Shown here: positions 9,273-18,168 of the stretch, one piece after another
Layout of the letters: each line of letters starts with the position of its first letter
Numbering within the stretch: the stretch's first letter is position 1
Source of the DNA: Bacteroidota bacterium
GTDB lineage: Bacteria > Bacteroidota > Bacteroidia > Chitinophagales > Chitinophagaceae
Length of the DNA: 35,487 nt
Direction of reading: 5' to 3'
Assembly (NCBI GenBank): GCA_004292605.1
Contig: RDXK01000105.1
Coordinates: 1 to 35,487 of the forward strand
Notes under the pieces: generated by a model
Told to the model about the DNA's origin: nothing
Database searches by the model: none
What the model saw: the letters and a program-made list of their open reading frames with translations, nothing else
Program-made: the position numbers and the translations under genes

Positions 9273-10463
9273 ATGCAGCTACATACCGTTTTAAAACAGC
9301 AAGCACAGGAATTATTTGAACCTTTACTAGCCATACGCAGGCACCTACACCAGCACCCAGAATTGAGTTATCAGGAACATAACACCGCTAGTTTTGTAGA
9401 AACACAGTTAACAGCCTGGGGCATTGCTCACCAGCGAATGGCCGGTACCGGCGTGGTAGCATTGATAACCGGAACCCAAAAAACCAACCCAAAAACGGTA
9501 GCCCTGCGGGGCGATATGGATGCCTTACCCATTCAAGAAAATACCGGACTGCCCTTTGCCAGCCAAGTACCCGGTGTAATGCATGCCTGCGGGCACGATG
9601 TGCATACTACTTGCCTACTAGGTGCAGCCAAATTATTGCAGCAAAATCTGTCGCATTTTAGCGGTACCGTAAAACTTATTTTTCAGCCGGGTGAAGAACG
9701 AAACCCAGGCGGAGCCAGCATTTTAATAAAAGAAGGTGTTTTGCAAAACCCAGCACCGGAGGCTATTATTGCCTTACATGTACACCCCGGTTTAGAAACA
9801 GGAAAACTAAGTTTCAGAAGCGGACGGGTGATGGCAAGCGCCGATGAAATTTATATAACCATTAAAAGCAAAGGTGGCCACGCAGCTGCACCGCATTTAA
9901 CAGCTGATACCGTACTTATTACAGCCCACCTAATAACCAGTTTACAGCAAATTATTAGTAGAAATAACAATCCCACATCGCCCAGCGTACTCAGTATTTG
10001 TAGTATACAAGGCGGCCATACCACCAATGTAATACCCTCTGAGGTAAAACTGATGGGCACCTTCAGAGCTATGGATGAGGAATGGCGGTACAAAGCCCAT
10101 GAACTGATGAAAAAGCAAGCGGTAGGCCTAGTAGAAGCTATGGGTGCTGAAATAGATTTTTTAATTGATGTGGGCTACCCTACGGTAGATAATGAACCCC
10201 AACTAACCCAGCAATGCACTCAAGCTGCACAAGATATGTGGGGGGCGGAAAATGTGTTGGAAACCGAAATGCGTATGGGAGCCGAGGATTTTGGCTACTA
10301 CACCAAACATATTCCCGGGTGTTTTTTCCGATTAGGGGTTAGAAATGAACAAATTAATGCTGTACACAATGTACATACCCCTACCTTTATTGCCGACGAG
10401 CATGCCATACCCATAGGTGTAGCCACCATGGCACATTTGGCCATACGTTATTTAGAAAAATAG
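9273..10463 (+). CDS. M20 family amidohydrolase (N-acyl-amino-acid / hippurate hydrolase type)
   Basis: Predicted zinc-dependent amidohydrolase that releases amino acids from N-acyl or aryl amides. The 396 residues match the M20D group. Metal-binding and catalytic motifs are visible: HACGHDVH around C106/H108, FQPGEERNPGG, IALHVHPGLETG, the lid-domain motif SKGGHAAAPH, and AEDFGYYTKHIPGCFFRLG near the C-terminus. There is no signal peptide, so it is probably cytoplasmic. It lies one base after the SPOR gene. The exact substrate (indole-amino-acid conjugates, hippurate, N-acetyl amino acids) cannot be decided. Confidence 0.93.
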   Translation: MQLHTVLKQQAQELFEPLLAIRRHLHQHPELSYQEHNTASFVETQLTAWGIAHQRMAGTGVVALITGTQKTNPKTVALRGDMDALPIQENTGLPFASQVPGVMHACGHDVHTTCLLGAAKLLQQNLSHFSGTVKLIFQPGEERNPGGASILIKEGVLQNPAPEAIIALHVHPGLETGKLSFRSGRVMASADEIYITIKSKGGHAAAPHLTADTVLITAHLITSLQQIISRNNNPTSPSVLSICSIQGGHTTNVIPSEVKLMGTFRAMDEEWRYKAHELMKKQAVGLVEAMGAEIDFLIDVGYPTVDNEPQLTQQCTQAAQDMWGAENVLETEMRMGAEDFGYYTKHIPGCFFRLGVRNEQINAVHNVHTPTFIADEHAIPIGVATMAHLAIRYLEK

Positions 10464-10488
10464 TACCCACCAAAACGGCTATAATAAA

Positions 10489-12519
10489 GTGAAAAAAAGT
10501 TTAATACTATCTTTTTTATTTGCCATAACGCACGTACAAGGAGGCATTTTCTGCCAGCCATACCCGGGTAATCACGCCGATTTTAATCCCATTGACAGTA
10601 TCGGAAACCAACTTGCTGAAGGAGCCACATCAAAAATTGACCAAGTAGATAAAATAAACACCCAAGCCTACTATGCACTTAGTAATAATTTAGATGAAGC
10701 CGAGAAATTTGCCCTAAAAGCTTCCCTACTAAGCAATGAAATCAAGTATGAAACGGGAATTATTGTATCGTACCATATGCTGGGGCAGCTAGCACTAAAA
10801 CGGCTCGATTATAATAAAGCCTTAGACCAATTTTTAAAGGCAAAGCAATTTGCTGATAAACCAAGTAATTTAAAATGGTTATCGCTTGTATATGATGATA
10901 TGGGCGATGTTTATTTCGCCATTGAAAATTATTATAGGGCTGTTTATTTTTACTCCATCTCTATACGAAAAGCAGAGTTGTACAATGGCGATGAAAGCTA
11001 CTACTACGCTTGTAGAAGTATGGCGGATGCTTACCGAGAGCTAAAAAATATTGACAGTGCTGTATTGTATTACAAGCGTTGTAAACCGTATTTCGATAGA
11101 AAAGAGGCTGGCTCGGAACAAGGGCTCTATTACCTATCGATGGCCAAAAATTATTATAGGGCTTTTTTAAATGATAGTACCGATAAATACTATGCCTTAG
11201 CAATACCTATTCTTGAAAAATTTAAAATGTCATACGAGTTATACGATGCTCACAAGTTTCTGGGATATCGACATTGGAGAATGACAGAACTTAACCAATG
11301 TAAGGTACATTTTGATAAGGCCGAAGAGGTAGGTAGAAACTTGAATAATGCAATCGTAAACGCCGACTTAAAAAGTTGCCGTGGCGACTATTTCTCTCTT
11401 GCTAAAAATTACGATAGCGCTCGATACTACTACTCTGCGGCATTACTTGAATACAAACTTCTTAACTTAAAAACCCGTGCATTGTTCTGTTTTGGCCATT
11501 TGATGGAAATCGCTCAAAAATTAAATGATGGTGCTACTATCTCTACTATGCACGATGAACTTTTAAATATTAACTATATACCTGATCAGCTGTCTGTTTT
11601 ATCGCAAATTGAAGAAAAGCTAGCCAGAGAAGAGTTTTTTACAAGTGAAAAAGAGATAGATGTACTGGAAGATAGAAATGCTCTGCAAAAACAACGTATA
11701 TTCTTCCTCATAGTGTTTTTGATGATACTAAGTCTAGGTATTGTAATACTTATTTATTACGCTATACAAAGAAACAAGGCTATCTACGAAATAAAGGATC
11801 TCCAACGGCAAACTGAAATTGCATTCAAAAAAGAAGAAGAGCATAACGTAATTAAATCGAAATTACTGTTTATTCTATCACACGATTTGCGTTCGCCACT
11901 AACCACCGTACAAGGGTTACTGAGCCTGCAAAGCAAAGGAGCCATGACACCACAGGAACTTATCACACACTTTGATACGCTAAGTACCGAAGTGCAAAAT
12001 TCTATCTTCCTTTTGGATAATTTATTACAATGGATAAAAACCCAGCTAGAAGGTGCAACCATCACCACAGCTCCCGTATACTTTGCTTCCCTCATCAACG
12101 AATGTTTGCAAATTTATAAGTACGCTACCCTACAAAAACAATTAACCATTAAGGTAAACGTACAAACTACCACTTGCCATAGCGATGAAAATATTTTACG
12201 AATTGTTATGAGAAATGTACTAGGTAACGCAATCAAGTATAGCCCCTCAGGCACCGCCATAGAAATAACCACCCAACCCAAAGGTGATTACACAGAGCTT
12301 TGTATAATAGATAACGGTAAGGGCATACCCGAAGCCGCCTTAGAAAAAATTAGAGAAGGCAAACCCATCACTACTCGTTTACCCGGTACGGAAAAAGGTG
12401 CAGGCGTAGGCTTATTATTTTCAATAGAACTTTTACGCCGTATAAATGCTACTTATAAAATAGACACCAACACGGGCACCGGTACCCGCTTTTCCATACT
12501 TATACCGGCGGGTAAGTAA
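10489..12519 (+). CDS. TPR-containing sensor histidine kinase
   Basis: Membrane-bound sensor kinase of 676 residues with a GTG start. A signal peptide (about 1-22) is followed by a periplasmic region of tetratricopeptide-like helices to about residue 380. Repeat cores include YHMLGQLALKRLDYNKALDQF and YDDMGDVYFAIENYYRAVYFY. A membrane helix follows at about 404-426 (IFFLIVFLMILSLGIVILIYY), then a short coiled coil. The HisKA phosphoacceptor is H465 (ILSHDLRSPLTTVQG). The HATPase_c domain has an N box with N580 (LGNAIKYSP), G1 at D608 (DNGKGIP) and G2 (KGAGVGLLFS). No receiver domain or response-regulator gene is adjacent, so its partner must be elsewhere. Confidence 0.93.
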   Translation: MKKSLILSFLFAITHVQGGIFCQPYPGNHADFNPIDSIGNQLAEGATSKIDQVDKINTQAYYALSNNLDEAEKFALKASLLSNEIKYETGIIVSYHMLGQLALKRLDYNKALDQFLKAKQFADKPSNLKWLSLVYDDMGDVYFAIENYYRAVYFYSISIRKAELYNGDESYYYACRSMADAYRELKNIDSAVLYYKRCKPYFDRKEAGSEQGLYYLSMAKNYYRAFLNDSTDKYYALAIPILEKFKMSYELYDAHKFLGYRHWRMTELNQCKVHFDKAEEVGRNLNNAIVNADLKSCRGDYFSLAKNYDSARYYYSAALLEYKLLNLKTRALFCFGHLMEIAQKLNDGATISTMHDELLNINYIPDQLSVLSQIEEKLAREEFFTSEKEIDVLEDRNALQKQRIFFLIVFLMILSLGIVILIYYAIQRNKAIYEIKDLQRQTEIAFKKEEEHNVIKSKLLFILSHDLRSPLTTVQGLLSLQSKGAMTPQELITHFDTLSTEVQNSIFLLDNLLQWIKTQLEGATITTAPVYFASLINECLQIYKYATLQKQLTIKVNVQTTTCHSDENILRIVMRNVLGNAIKYSPSGTAIEITTQPKGDYTELCIIDNGKGIPEAALEKIREGKPITTRLPGTEKGAGVGLLFSIELLRRINATYKIDTNTGTGTRFSILIPAGK

Positions 12520-12590
12520 CCAGTAATTTGTTTCAAAAAAGGTATTTCGCTACACCAAGCCTACCGCTAAACCATGTAAACGTAATGTTG

Positions 12591-12598
12591 TACTTTAG
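12591..12598 (+). promoter_or_regulatory. Putative -7 promoter element of maeB
   Basis: TACTTTAG followed by CACCC is one mismatch from TAnnTTTG and resembles the extended boxes at secA and rlmN. It lies 38 bases before the maeB ATG. No -33 TTTG is seen at the right distance. Confidence 0.4.
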
Positions 12599-12636
12599 CA
12601 CCCAAAACACAGGTTTGTGTTTACTATATATATTGT

Positions 12637-14964
12637 ATGTCGAACGAGTTAAGAAAAGAACAAGCATTAGAATACCATGCCAGCGGACGCCCAGGAAAAA
12701 TAGAGGTAGTACCTACCAAAGAAGCTAAAAGCCAACGCGATTTATCGCTTGCCTATAGCCCAGGCGTAGCCGAGCCCTGCAAGGAAATACACGCCAATAA
12801 AGAAGATGTTTACAAGTACACTGCCAAAGGAAATTTAGTAGGTGTAATTAGTAACGGAACCGCTGTACTAGGCCTAGGCGATATTGGGCCAGAAGCCAGT
12901 AAACCAGTGATGGAAGGCAAGGGTGTACTTTTCAAAATATTTGCTGATATTGATGTTTTTGATATTGAAATAAACGAGAAAGACCCTGCCAAATTTGTAG
13001 AAATTGTACGCAGCCTAGAACCCACTTTTGGCGGTATAAATTTGGAAGATATCAAAGCTCCGGAATGCTTTTTTATAGAACAAGAATTGAAAAAGCAGAT
13101 GAATATTCCGGTAATGCACGACGACCAACACGGAACGGCCATCATTAGTGGAGCTGCCCTACTCAATGCATTGGAACTACAAAAGAAAAAAATAGAGCGA
13201 GTAAAATTTGTGGTAAGTGGTGCCGGTGCAGCCGCCATGAGCTGCTGTAAACTGTATGTGGCCCTTGGTGCCAAACCTGAAAACTTTATCATGTTCGATA
13301 AAGATGGCGTATTACACAAAGGCCGTAACGATTTAGATGAAAACCGTAGAATATTTGCACATGCAGCCGCTGGAACTACCATGGATAAAGCCTTTAAAGA
13401 TGCAGATGTATTTTTGGGTTTAAGTGTAGGCAATATTGTAACACCAGAGATGATTAAAACTATGGCCAAACGCCCCATAGTGTTTGCCATGGCCAATCCC
13501 GACCCCGAAATTACCTACGAAGCCGCCGCTGCTACGAGAGACGATTTAATTATGGCTACCGGCAGAACCGATTACCCCAATCAGGTGAATAATGTATTAG
13601 GTTTCCCCTACATATTTAGAGGTGCTTTAGATGTGCGTGCCACGCAAATAAACGAGGCTATGAAGCTAGCAGCCGTAAAAGCCTTGGCCGATTTAACAAA
13701 AACCGCCGTACCCGATATTGTAAACTTGGCTTATAACCAACGCAATATGGTGTTTGGCCCGGAATACATTATCCCAAAACCGCTAGATCCACGCTTGCTC
13801 GCAACCGTAGCTCCAGCTGTAGCAAAAGCCGCCATAGATAGCGGTGTGGCCCAAAAGAAAATAACCAATTGGGAAGCGTATGCGGTAGAATTGAACAAGC
13901 GTTTAGGTCTTGACAATCAAATTATCCGAGTATTAGGTAACCGTGCACGCAAAGACCCTAAACGTTTGGTTTTTGCTGAAGCCGATAACCAAAAAATATT
14001 AAAAGCAGCCAGCATTATTTATGATGAAGGTATTGCCTACCCTATACTATTAGGCGAACCCACTAGAATTAGAAAAATTGCGGCAGATAACAATATTGAT
14101 ATTGCAGATATTCCAGTAATCGACCCCAAGAGCGATGAAATGGAAGAACGCCGAAACCACTACGCTGAAATATTTTTTAAGAAACGCCAACGTAAAGGAT
14201 TCAACTATTACGAGAGTAAAAAAATAGTACGTGAGCGTTTACATTTTGGCTGCCTAATGGTAGAAAATGGCGATGCAGATGCCATGATTAGCGGCCTTAC
14301 CAGGAATTATGCGGAAGCTATACGCCCAGCCCTACAAATTATTGGTGTAGATGAAGGTGTGAAAAAAATAGCCGGCATGTACTTACTACTTACCAAAGTA
14401 GGACCGTTGTTTTTAGCCGATACTACCATCAATTTAAACCCTACTGCCGAGGAGTTGGCCGATATTGCCATGCTAGTAGCTAAGGAAGTACGCAATTTTA
14501 ATATTACGCCACGTATAGCCATGCTTAGCTATAGTAACTTTGGTAGTAGCGATACGCCAGAGGCAAAACTAGTAGCCAAAGCCACAGCCATTCTAAAGGA
14601 GCGAAACCCAAGTTTATTGGTAGATGGTGAAATGCAGGCTAGCATAGCATTTAATAGCGAAATATTGGCCGACAATTACCCGTTTAGCGATTTAGTGGAG
14701 CAGCAAGTAAACGTGCTAATTTTCCCTAATCTTACCGCTGGTAACGTAGCTTACAATTTATTAAAAGAAGTAGGTGGTGCCGATGCGATAGGGCCCATAC
14801 TTTTAGGACTTAAAAAACCGGTACACGTATTACAATTGGGTAGTAGCGTACGCAGCATTATTAACATGGCCAATATAGCCGTGGTAGATGCTCAATTAAA
14901 AAACCTCAATAACACCAAGGAAGTGGTGGCAAAAAGTAAATGGTGGCAGCGTAAAAAGAAATAA
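12637..14964 (+). CDS. maeB: NADP-dependent malic enzyme with C-terminal phosphotransacetylase-like domain
   Basis: MaeB oxidatively decarboxylates malate to pyruvate, giving NADPH. The 775 residues match the two-domain MaeB architecture. The malic domain carries the active-site region LAYSPGVAEPCKEI (Y40) and the metal-binding stretches NLEDIKAPECF and HDDQHGTAI. The nucleotide-binding fold is at VKFVVSGAGAAAMSCC. From about residue 435 (KDPKRLVFAEADNQKIL) a phosphate acetyl/butyryl transferase-like domain follows; in known MaeB proteins it is regulatory and binds acetyl-CoA. The ATG at 12637 gives the usual N-terminus. The mlaE-like gene starts one base after the stop. Confidence 0.96.
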   Translation: MSNELRKEQALEYHASGRPGKIEVVPTKEAKSQRDLSLAYSPGVAEPCKEIHANKEDVYKYTAKGNLVGVISNGTAVLGLGDIGPEASKPVMEGKGVLFKIFADIDVFDIEINEKDPAKFVEIVRSLEPTFGGINLEDIKAPECFFIEQELKKQMNIPVMHDDQHGTAIISGAALLNALELQKKKIERVKFVVSGAGAAAMSCCKLYVALGAKPENFIMFDKDGVLHKGRNDLDENRRIFAHAAAGTTMDKAFKDADVFLGLSVGNIVTPEMIKTMAKRPIVFAMANPDPEITYEAAAATRDDLIMATGRTDYPNQVNNVLGFPYIFRGALDVRATQINEAMKLAAVKALADLTKTAVPDIVNLAYNQRNMVFGPEYIIPKPLDPRLLATVAPAVAKAAIDSGVAQKKITNWEAYAVELNKRLGLDNQIIRVLGNRARKDPKRLVFAEADNQKILKAASIIYDEGIAYPILLGEPTRIRKIAADNNIDIADIPVIDPKSDEMEERRNHYAEIFFKKRQRKGFNYYESKKIVRERLHFGCLMVENGDADAMISGLTRNYAEAIRPALQIIGVDEGVKKIAGMYLLLTKVGPLFLADTTINLNPTAEELADIAMLVAKEVRNFNITPRIAMLSYSNFGSSDTPEAKLVAKATAILKERNPSLLVDGEMQASIAFNSEILADNYPFSDLVEQQVNVLIFPNLTAGNVAYNLLKEVGGADAIGPILLGLKKPVHVLQLGSSVRSIINMANIAVVDAQLKNLNNTKEVVAKSKWWQRKKK

Positions 14965-14965
14965 T

Positions 14966-15709
14966 ATGATTCAGCAGTTGTTAGAACATATTGGTAGGTT
15001 TTGCATCATGCTTCGGGGTATGTTTAAACGCCCAGAAAATGCCTCTATGTATTGGAAGGAACTGATGCACCAATGCTACGAACTGGGTATCGGCTCCTTG
15101 CCTATTGTCATCATCATTTCTTTGTTTTTAGGTGCAGTAACTACGGTACAAACAGCGTATCAGTTGGTGAGTCCGCTAGTACCAGCACAAACCATTGCAC
15201 AAATAGTAAGAGACAGTGTAATACTGGAACTTTCCCCCACGGTACTAAGCATAGTATTGGCCGGTGTAATAGGCAGTAAAATTGGTAGCGAACTAGGCAA
15301 TATGCGTATTAGCGAGCAGATAGATGCGTTGGAAATTATGGGTATCAACACCCGTGGCTATTTAATAGCCCCCAAAATAGCGGGTGCTATTATTGTGGTG
15401 CCTTTATTAGTGGTACTTAGTATGTTTTTGGCCATTTGGGGCGGCCGTATGGCTGGTGCAGCTACAGGTATTTTGGCACCAGAAATTTTCGATCGTGGTT
15501 TACGCCAAAACTTAGTTACCTATAATATTTGGTTTGCCCTTACCAAAAGTTATACTTACGCTTTTATCATCAGTAGTGTACCCGCATACTATGGCTATCA
15601 TGTTACCGGTGGTGCCTTAGAAATAGGCCGAGCCAGTACCAAAGCTGTGGTGGTGAGTTGTATTTTAATTTTATTGGCAGATTATTTATTGGCTGCCTTG
15701 CTATTATAA
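14966..15709 (+). CDS. MlaE-family ABC transporter permease
   Basis: Inner-membrane permease of MCE/Mla-type lipid transport systems, which move phospholipids between the membranes. The 247 residues are normal for MlaE and contain about five hydrophobic segments. Recognisable parts are LPIVIIISLFLGAVTTVQTAYQ, the conserved SKIGSELGNMRISEQIDALEIMGI coupling stretch, and the region around APKIAGAIIVVPLLVVLSMFLA. The start lies one base after the maeB stop. No MlaF ATPase or MlaD/MCE gene follows, which is unusual because these are normally adjacent; the partners are presumably elsewhere in the genome. Confidence 0.9.
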   Translation: MIQQLLEHIGRFCIMLRGMFKRPENASMYWKELMHQCYELGIGSLPIVIIISLFLGAVTTVQTAYQLVSPLVPAQTIAQIVRDSVILELSPTVLSIVLAGVIGSKIGSELGNMRISEQIDALEIMGINTRGYLIAPKIAGAIIVVPLLVVLSMFLAIWGGRMAGAATGILAPEIFDRGLRQNLVTYNIWFALTKSYTYAFIISSVPAYYGYHVTGGALEIGRASTKAVVVSCILILLADYLLAALLL

Positions 15710-15749
15710 TTTTTTGCACCTTTATTGTAAACCATTTACCTTACTTACC

Positions 15750-16235
15750 ATGCCAGCCAATTTCTCTGCCTTTCAGCAAAAAATTACTAACCCGCTATCG
15801 TTTACATTGTTTTTGGCTACGCAGTTACCCACTGCTTGGTTTTGTGGTATCAAGGTGCAATCGCTTACGCCAGAGCAAGCTCAGATAACGGTTAGGCAAA
15901 AATGGTTCAATAAAAATCCATTTCGGTCCATATACTTCGCAGTACTATCTATGGCTGCGGAAATAGCTACGGGTGTATTAGCCATGGGGCATTTGTACCA
16001 AATAAAACCGGGTGTAAGTATGCTGGTAACCGAGGTAAAAAGTAATTTTTACAAAAAAGCCACTGGTAAAATTGTATTCACTTGCACCAGCGGAAATGCC
16101 ATGCAGCAAGCCATTACACAAAGTATTGAAACGGGGCAGGGCACACAAGCCATAGGCCATGCAGTTGGCACCAATGAAGAAGGTGTAGTAGTGGCAGAAT
16201 TTTGGTTTACATGGAGTTTTAAAGCCAAGGTATAA
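15750..16235 (+). CDS. DUF4442 / hotdog-fold thioesterase-like protein
   Basis: A 161-residue soluble protein starting at the ATG at 15750 (a TTG at 15714 would add 12 residues and is less likely). Its pattern suggests the DUF4442 branch of hotdog proteins: PTAWFCGIKVQSLTPEQAQITVRQ, then KNPFRSIYFAVLSMAAEIATGVLAMGH as the central hotdog helix, then beta strands ending in VVAEFWFTWSFKAK. Hotdog members are mostly acyl-CoA thioesterases, but no substrate can be assigned. The gap to dinB is three bases, so translation is probably coupled. Confidence 0.72.
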   Translation: MPANFSAFQQKITNPLSFTLFLATQLPTAWFCGIKVQSLTPEQAQITVRQKWFNKNPFRSIYFAVLSMAAEIATGVLAMGHLYQIKPGVSMLVTEVKSNFYKKATGKIVFTCTSGNAMQQAITQSIETGQGTQAIGHAVGTNEEGVVVAEFWFTWSFKAKV

Positions 16236-16238
16236 TAC

Positions 16239-17405
16239 ATGCCTACACAGCCCACAAGGTATATTGCCCATTTTGATTTGGATAGCTTTTTTGTAAGTGT
16301 AGAAATAGCCAATAACCCAGCCCTAAAAGGTTTACCGGTAATTGTGGGTGGTTCTAAGGAGCGGGGTGTAGTGGCTGCATGTAGCTACGAAGCTAGAAAG
16401 TTTGGTGTGCATAGTGCTATGCCCATGAAAAAAGCCATGCAGCTTTGTCCGCAAGCCATTTTAGTAAAAGGTACCCGGGGAGAATATAGTAGGTATAGTA
16501 AATGGGTAACAGAAATTATTGCCGCCAGAGTGCCGCTTTTTGAAAAGGCAAGTATAGATGAATTTTATATCGACCTTACAGGGATGGATAAATTTTTTGA
16601 TGTATTTCAGTTCACAAAAGCTCTTCGAGAAACTATTGTGGCGGAAACCAAATTACCTATTTCGTTTGGCTTAGCGTGTAATAAATTAGTAGCCAAAATA
16701 GCCACCGATGAAGCCAAACCCAACGGCTTTTTATGGGTACAGCCTAGGCAAGAAAAGGAATTTTTAGCGGCTTTGCCCGTGTATAAAATACCCGGTGTAG
16801 GTAAAAATACTACCGTAGCCCTACAACAGCTAGGCATAGAAACTATTGCACAGCTACAAACCTACCCTACCGCGACTTTAGAAAAATTACTGGGCAGTTA
16901 TGCTTTAGAATTACAACTCAAGGCCAACGGTATACACCATGGTGAAGTACAGAATTACCATGAGGCAAAAAGCATAAGTACGGAACAAACATTCAATGAA
17001 CCCATTACCCAGTTAGATGCTTTAAAAAAGCACCTGCTAGCCATGATAGAAAAGCTTTGTTTTGAACTGCGTAGCAATAACCGCTATACCACCTGTGTAG
17101 CCGTAAAACTAAGAAAGCCCAATTTTGACACGGCTACCAAGCAAATGCATGTAACGGGTACTGCCAGCGATAAAGAAATTTTTGACGCTGCATGGCAATT
17201 ATTACAGCAATTGTACCAGCCTAAACATCCCGTACGTTTATTAGGTGCACGCCTTAGCCATTTTGTAGCGGCCGCTCCGCAAACCCAATTGTTTACCAAT
17301 GTGGCCAAAACGGAGCAATTGTACCAAAGTATTGACGCTATAAAACAGCGTTTTGGAAAGCAAGCACTTACCAAGGCTGCCATCATTAACAAAAAAACAA
17401 CATAA
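16239..17405 (+). CDS. dinB: DNA polymerase IV (Y-family translesion polymerase)
   Basis: DinB is an error-prone polymerase that copies past damaged template bases. The 388 residues show all core motifs. The palm metal site is HFDLDSFFVSVE with D13. The steric-gate and fingers region is VAACSYEARKFGVHSAMPMKKA. The second metal site is D107/E108 in SIDEFYIDLTG. The thumb helix-hairpin-helix is YKIPGVGKNTTVALQQLGI. The little-finger domain occupies the last 120 residues. The C-terminus has no obvious beta-clamp-binding pentapeptide, though QLFTNV near residue 350 is a weak candidate. No LexA-like box is visible just upstream; the gene seems to be read with the DUF4442 gene. Confidence 0.95.
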   Translation: MPTQPTRYIAHFDLDSFFVSVEIANNPALKGLPVIVGGSKERGVVAACSYEARKFGVHSAMPMKKAMQLCPQAILVKGTRGEYSRYSKWVTEIIAARVPLFEKASIDEFYIDLTGMDKFFDVFQFTKALRETIVAETKLPISFGLACNKLVAKIATDEAKPNGFLWVQPRQEKEFLAALPVYKIPGVGKNTTVALQQLGIETIAQLQTYPTATLEKLLGSYALELQLKANGIHHGEVQNYHEAKSISTEQTFNEPITQLDALKKHLLAMIEKLCFELRSNNRYTTCVAVKLRKPNFDTATKQMHVTGTASDKEIFDAAWQLLQQLYQPKHPVRLLGARLSHFVAAAPQTQLFTNVAKTEQLYQSIDAIKQRFGKQALTKAAIINKKTT

Positions 17406-17408
17406 TAG

Positions 17409-17440
17409 TCTACCAAATTAGTAGATTAATTGTACTATTG
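17409..17440 (+). promoter_or_regulatory. Putative promoter and inverted repeat upstream of the peroxiredoxin gene
   Basis: TACTATTG at 17433-17440 is one mismatch from TAnnTTTG and lies 16 bases before the ATG. An inverted repeat TCTAC-N7-GTAGA (17409-17425) sits just upstream, where the -33 region would be. That placement would suit an operator. Both parts are tentative. Confidence 0.35.
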
Positions 17441-17456
17441 CCAAAAATTATACACC

Positions 17457-18086
17457 ATGTCAGTACGTATAGGTGATGAAGCACCCAATTTTACCGCTGA
17501 AACCAGCATAGGTACCCTTAACTTTCACGAGTATTTAGGCGATAGTTGGGGCATATTATTTTCGCACCCGGCAGATTATACACCCGTTTGTACCACAGAG
17601 CTTGGCCGTACGGCACAACTAGCACACGAGTTTGAAAAAAGAAACACCAAAGTTTTAGCGCTAAGTGTAGATGCACTGCATAATCACACCGGCTGGATAA
17701 ACGACATTAATGAAACGCAGCACACCCAAGTTCAATTTCCGATAATAGCGGATACCGATAGAACGGTGGCCACTTTATACGATATGATTCACCCGAATGC
17801 TAGTGCCACTACCACTGTACGTAGCTTGTTTATTATTGGTCCGGACAAAAAGATAAAACTTACCCTTACCTACCCAGCTAGCACGGGCCGCAATTTTGTG
17901 GAAGTGCTACGGGTGCTAGATAGCTTACAACTAACTGCTGAACATAGTGTAGCTACCCCTGCCGACTGGCAGCAAGGCCAAGATGTGATAGTGATACCCG
18001 CCATACCTACGGAGGAGGCTTTGGTGAAATTTAAAAAAGGGGTAACTATAGTAAAACCGTATTTGCGTTACACGCCGCAACCATGA
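17457..18086 (+). CDS. 1-Cys peroxiredoxin (Prx6 type)
   Basis: Thiol peroxidase that reduces hydrogen peroxide and organic hydroperoxides. The ATG at 17457 gives 209 residues; a TTG at 17430 is a poorer start. The peroxidatic cysteine is C45 in HPADYTPVCTTELG, the PVCTTE form typical of the Prx6 subfamily, and the supporting arginine lies in TTVRSLFIIGPD. C45 is the only cysteine in the protein, so the mechanism must be 1-Cys with an outside reductant. The long C-terminal arm (about residues 160-209, ending KGVTIVKPYLRYTPQP) is also typical of Prx6. A strong terminator follows. Confidence 0.94.
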   Translation: MSVRIGDEAPNFTAETSIGTLNFHEYLGDSWGILFSHPADYTPVCTTELGRTAQLAHEFEKRNTKVLALSVDALHNHTGWINDINETQHTQVQFPIIADTDRTVATLYDMIHPNASATTTVRSLFIIGPDKKIKLTLTYPASTGRNFVEVLRVLDSLQLTAEHSVATPADWQQGQDVIVIPAIPTEEALVKFKKGVTIVKPYLRYTPQP

Positions 18087-18116
18087 TGTTTTTAGGGTTT
18101 ATATAAAGCAAGCAAT

Positions 18117-18154
18117 AAGCCGTTCTGTTTCTACAGAGGGGCTTTTTTGTTTTT
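18117..18154 (+). terminator. Rho-independent terminator after the peroxiredoxin gene
   Basis: A 12-pair stem with one mismatch and one wobble (AAGCCGTTCTGT with ACAGAGGGGCTT) closes on a TTCT loop. It runs into six T and then a second T run. It starts about 30 bases after the stop and ends before the cupin stop on the other strand. Confidence 0.85.
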
Positions 18155-18168
18155 AGGAGGGGTGTTAA

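Noticed and set aside
12528-12728. Open frame of 66 codons on + before maeB
   Set aside because: It overlaps the first 90 bases of maeB in another frame and its product looks random; the maeB reading frame is well supported.
12810-13496. 228-codon open frame on - inside maeB
   Set aside because: Antisense shadow of the malic domain, with no recognisable domain and no promoter.
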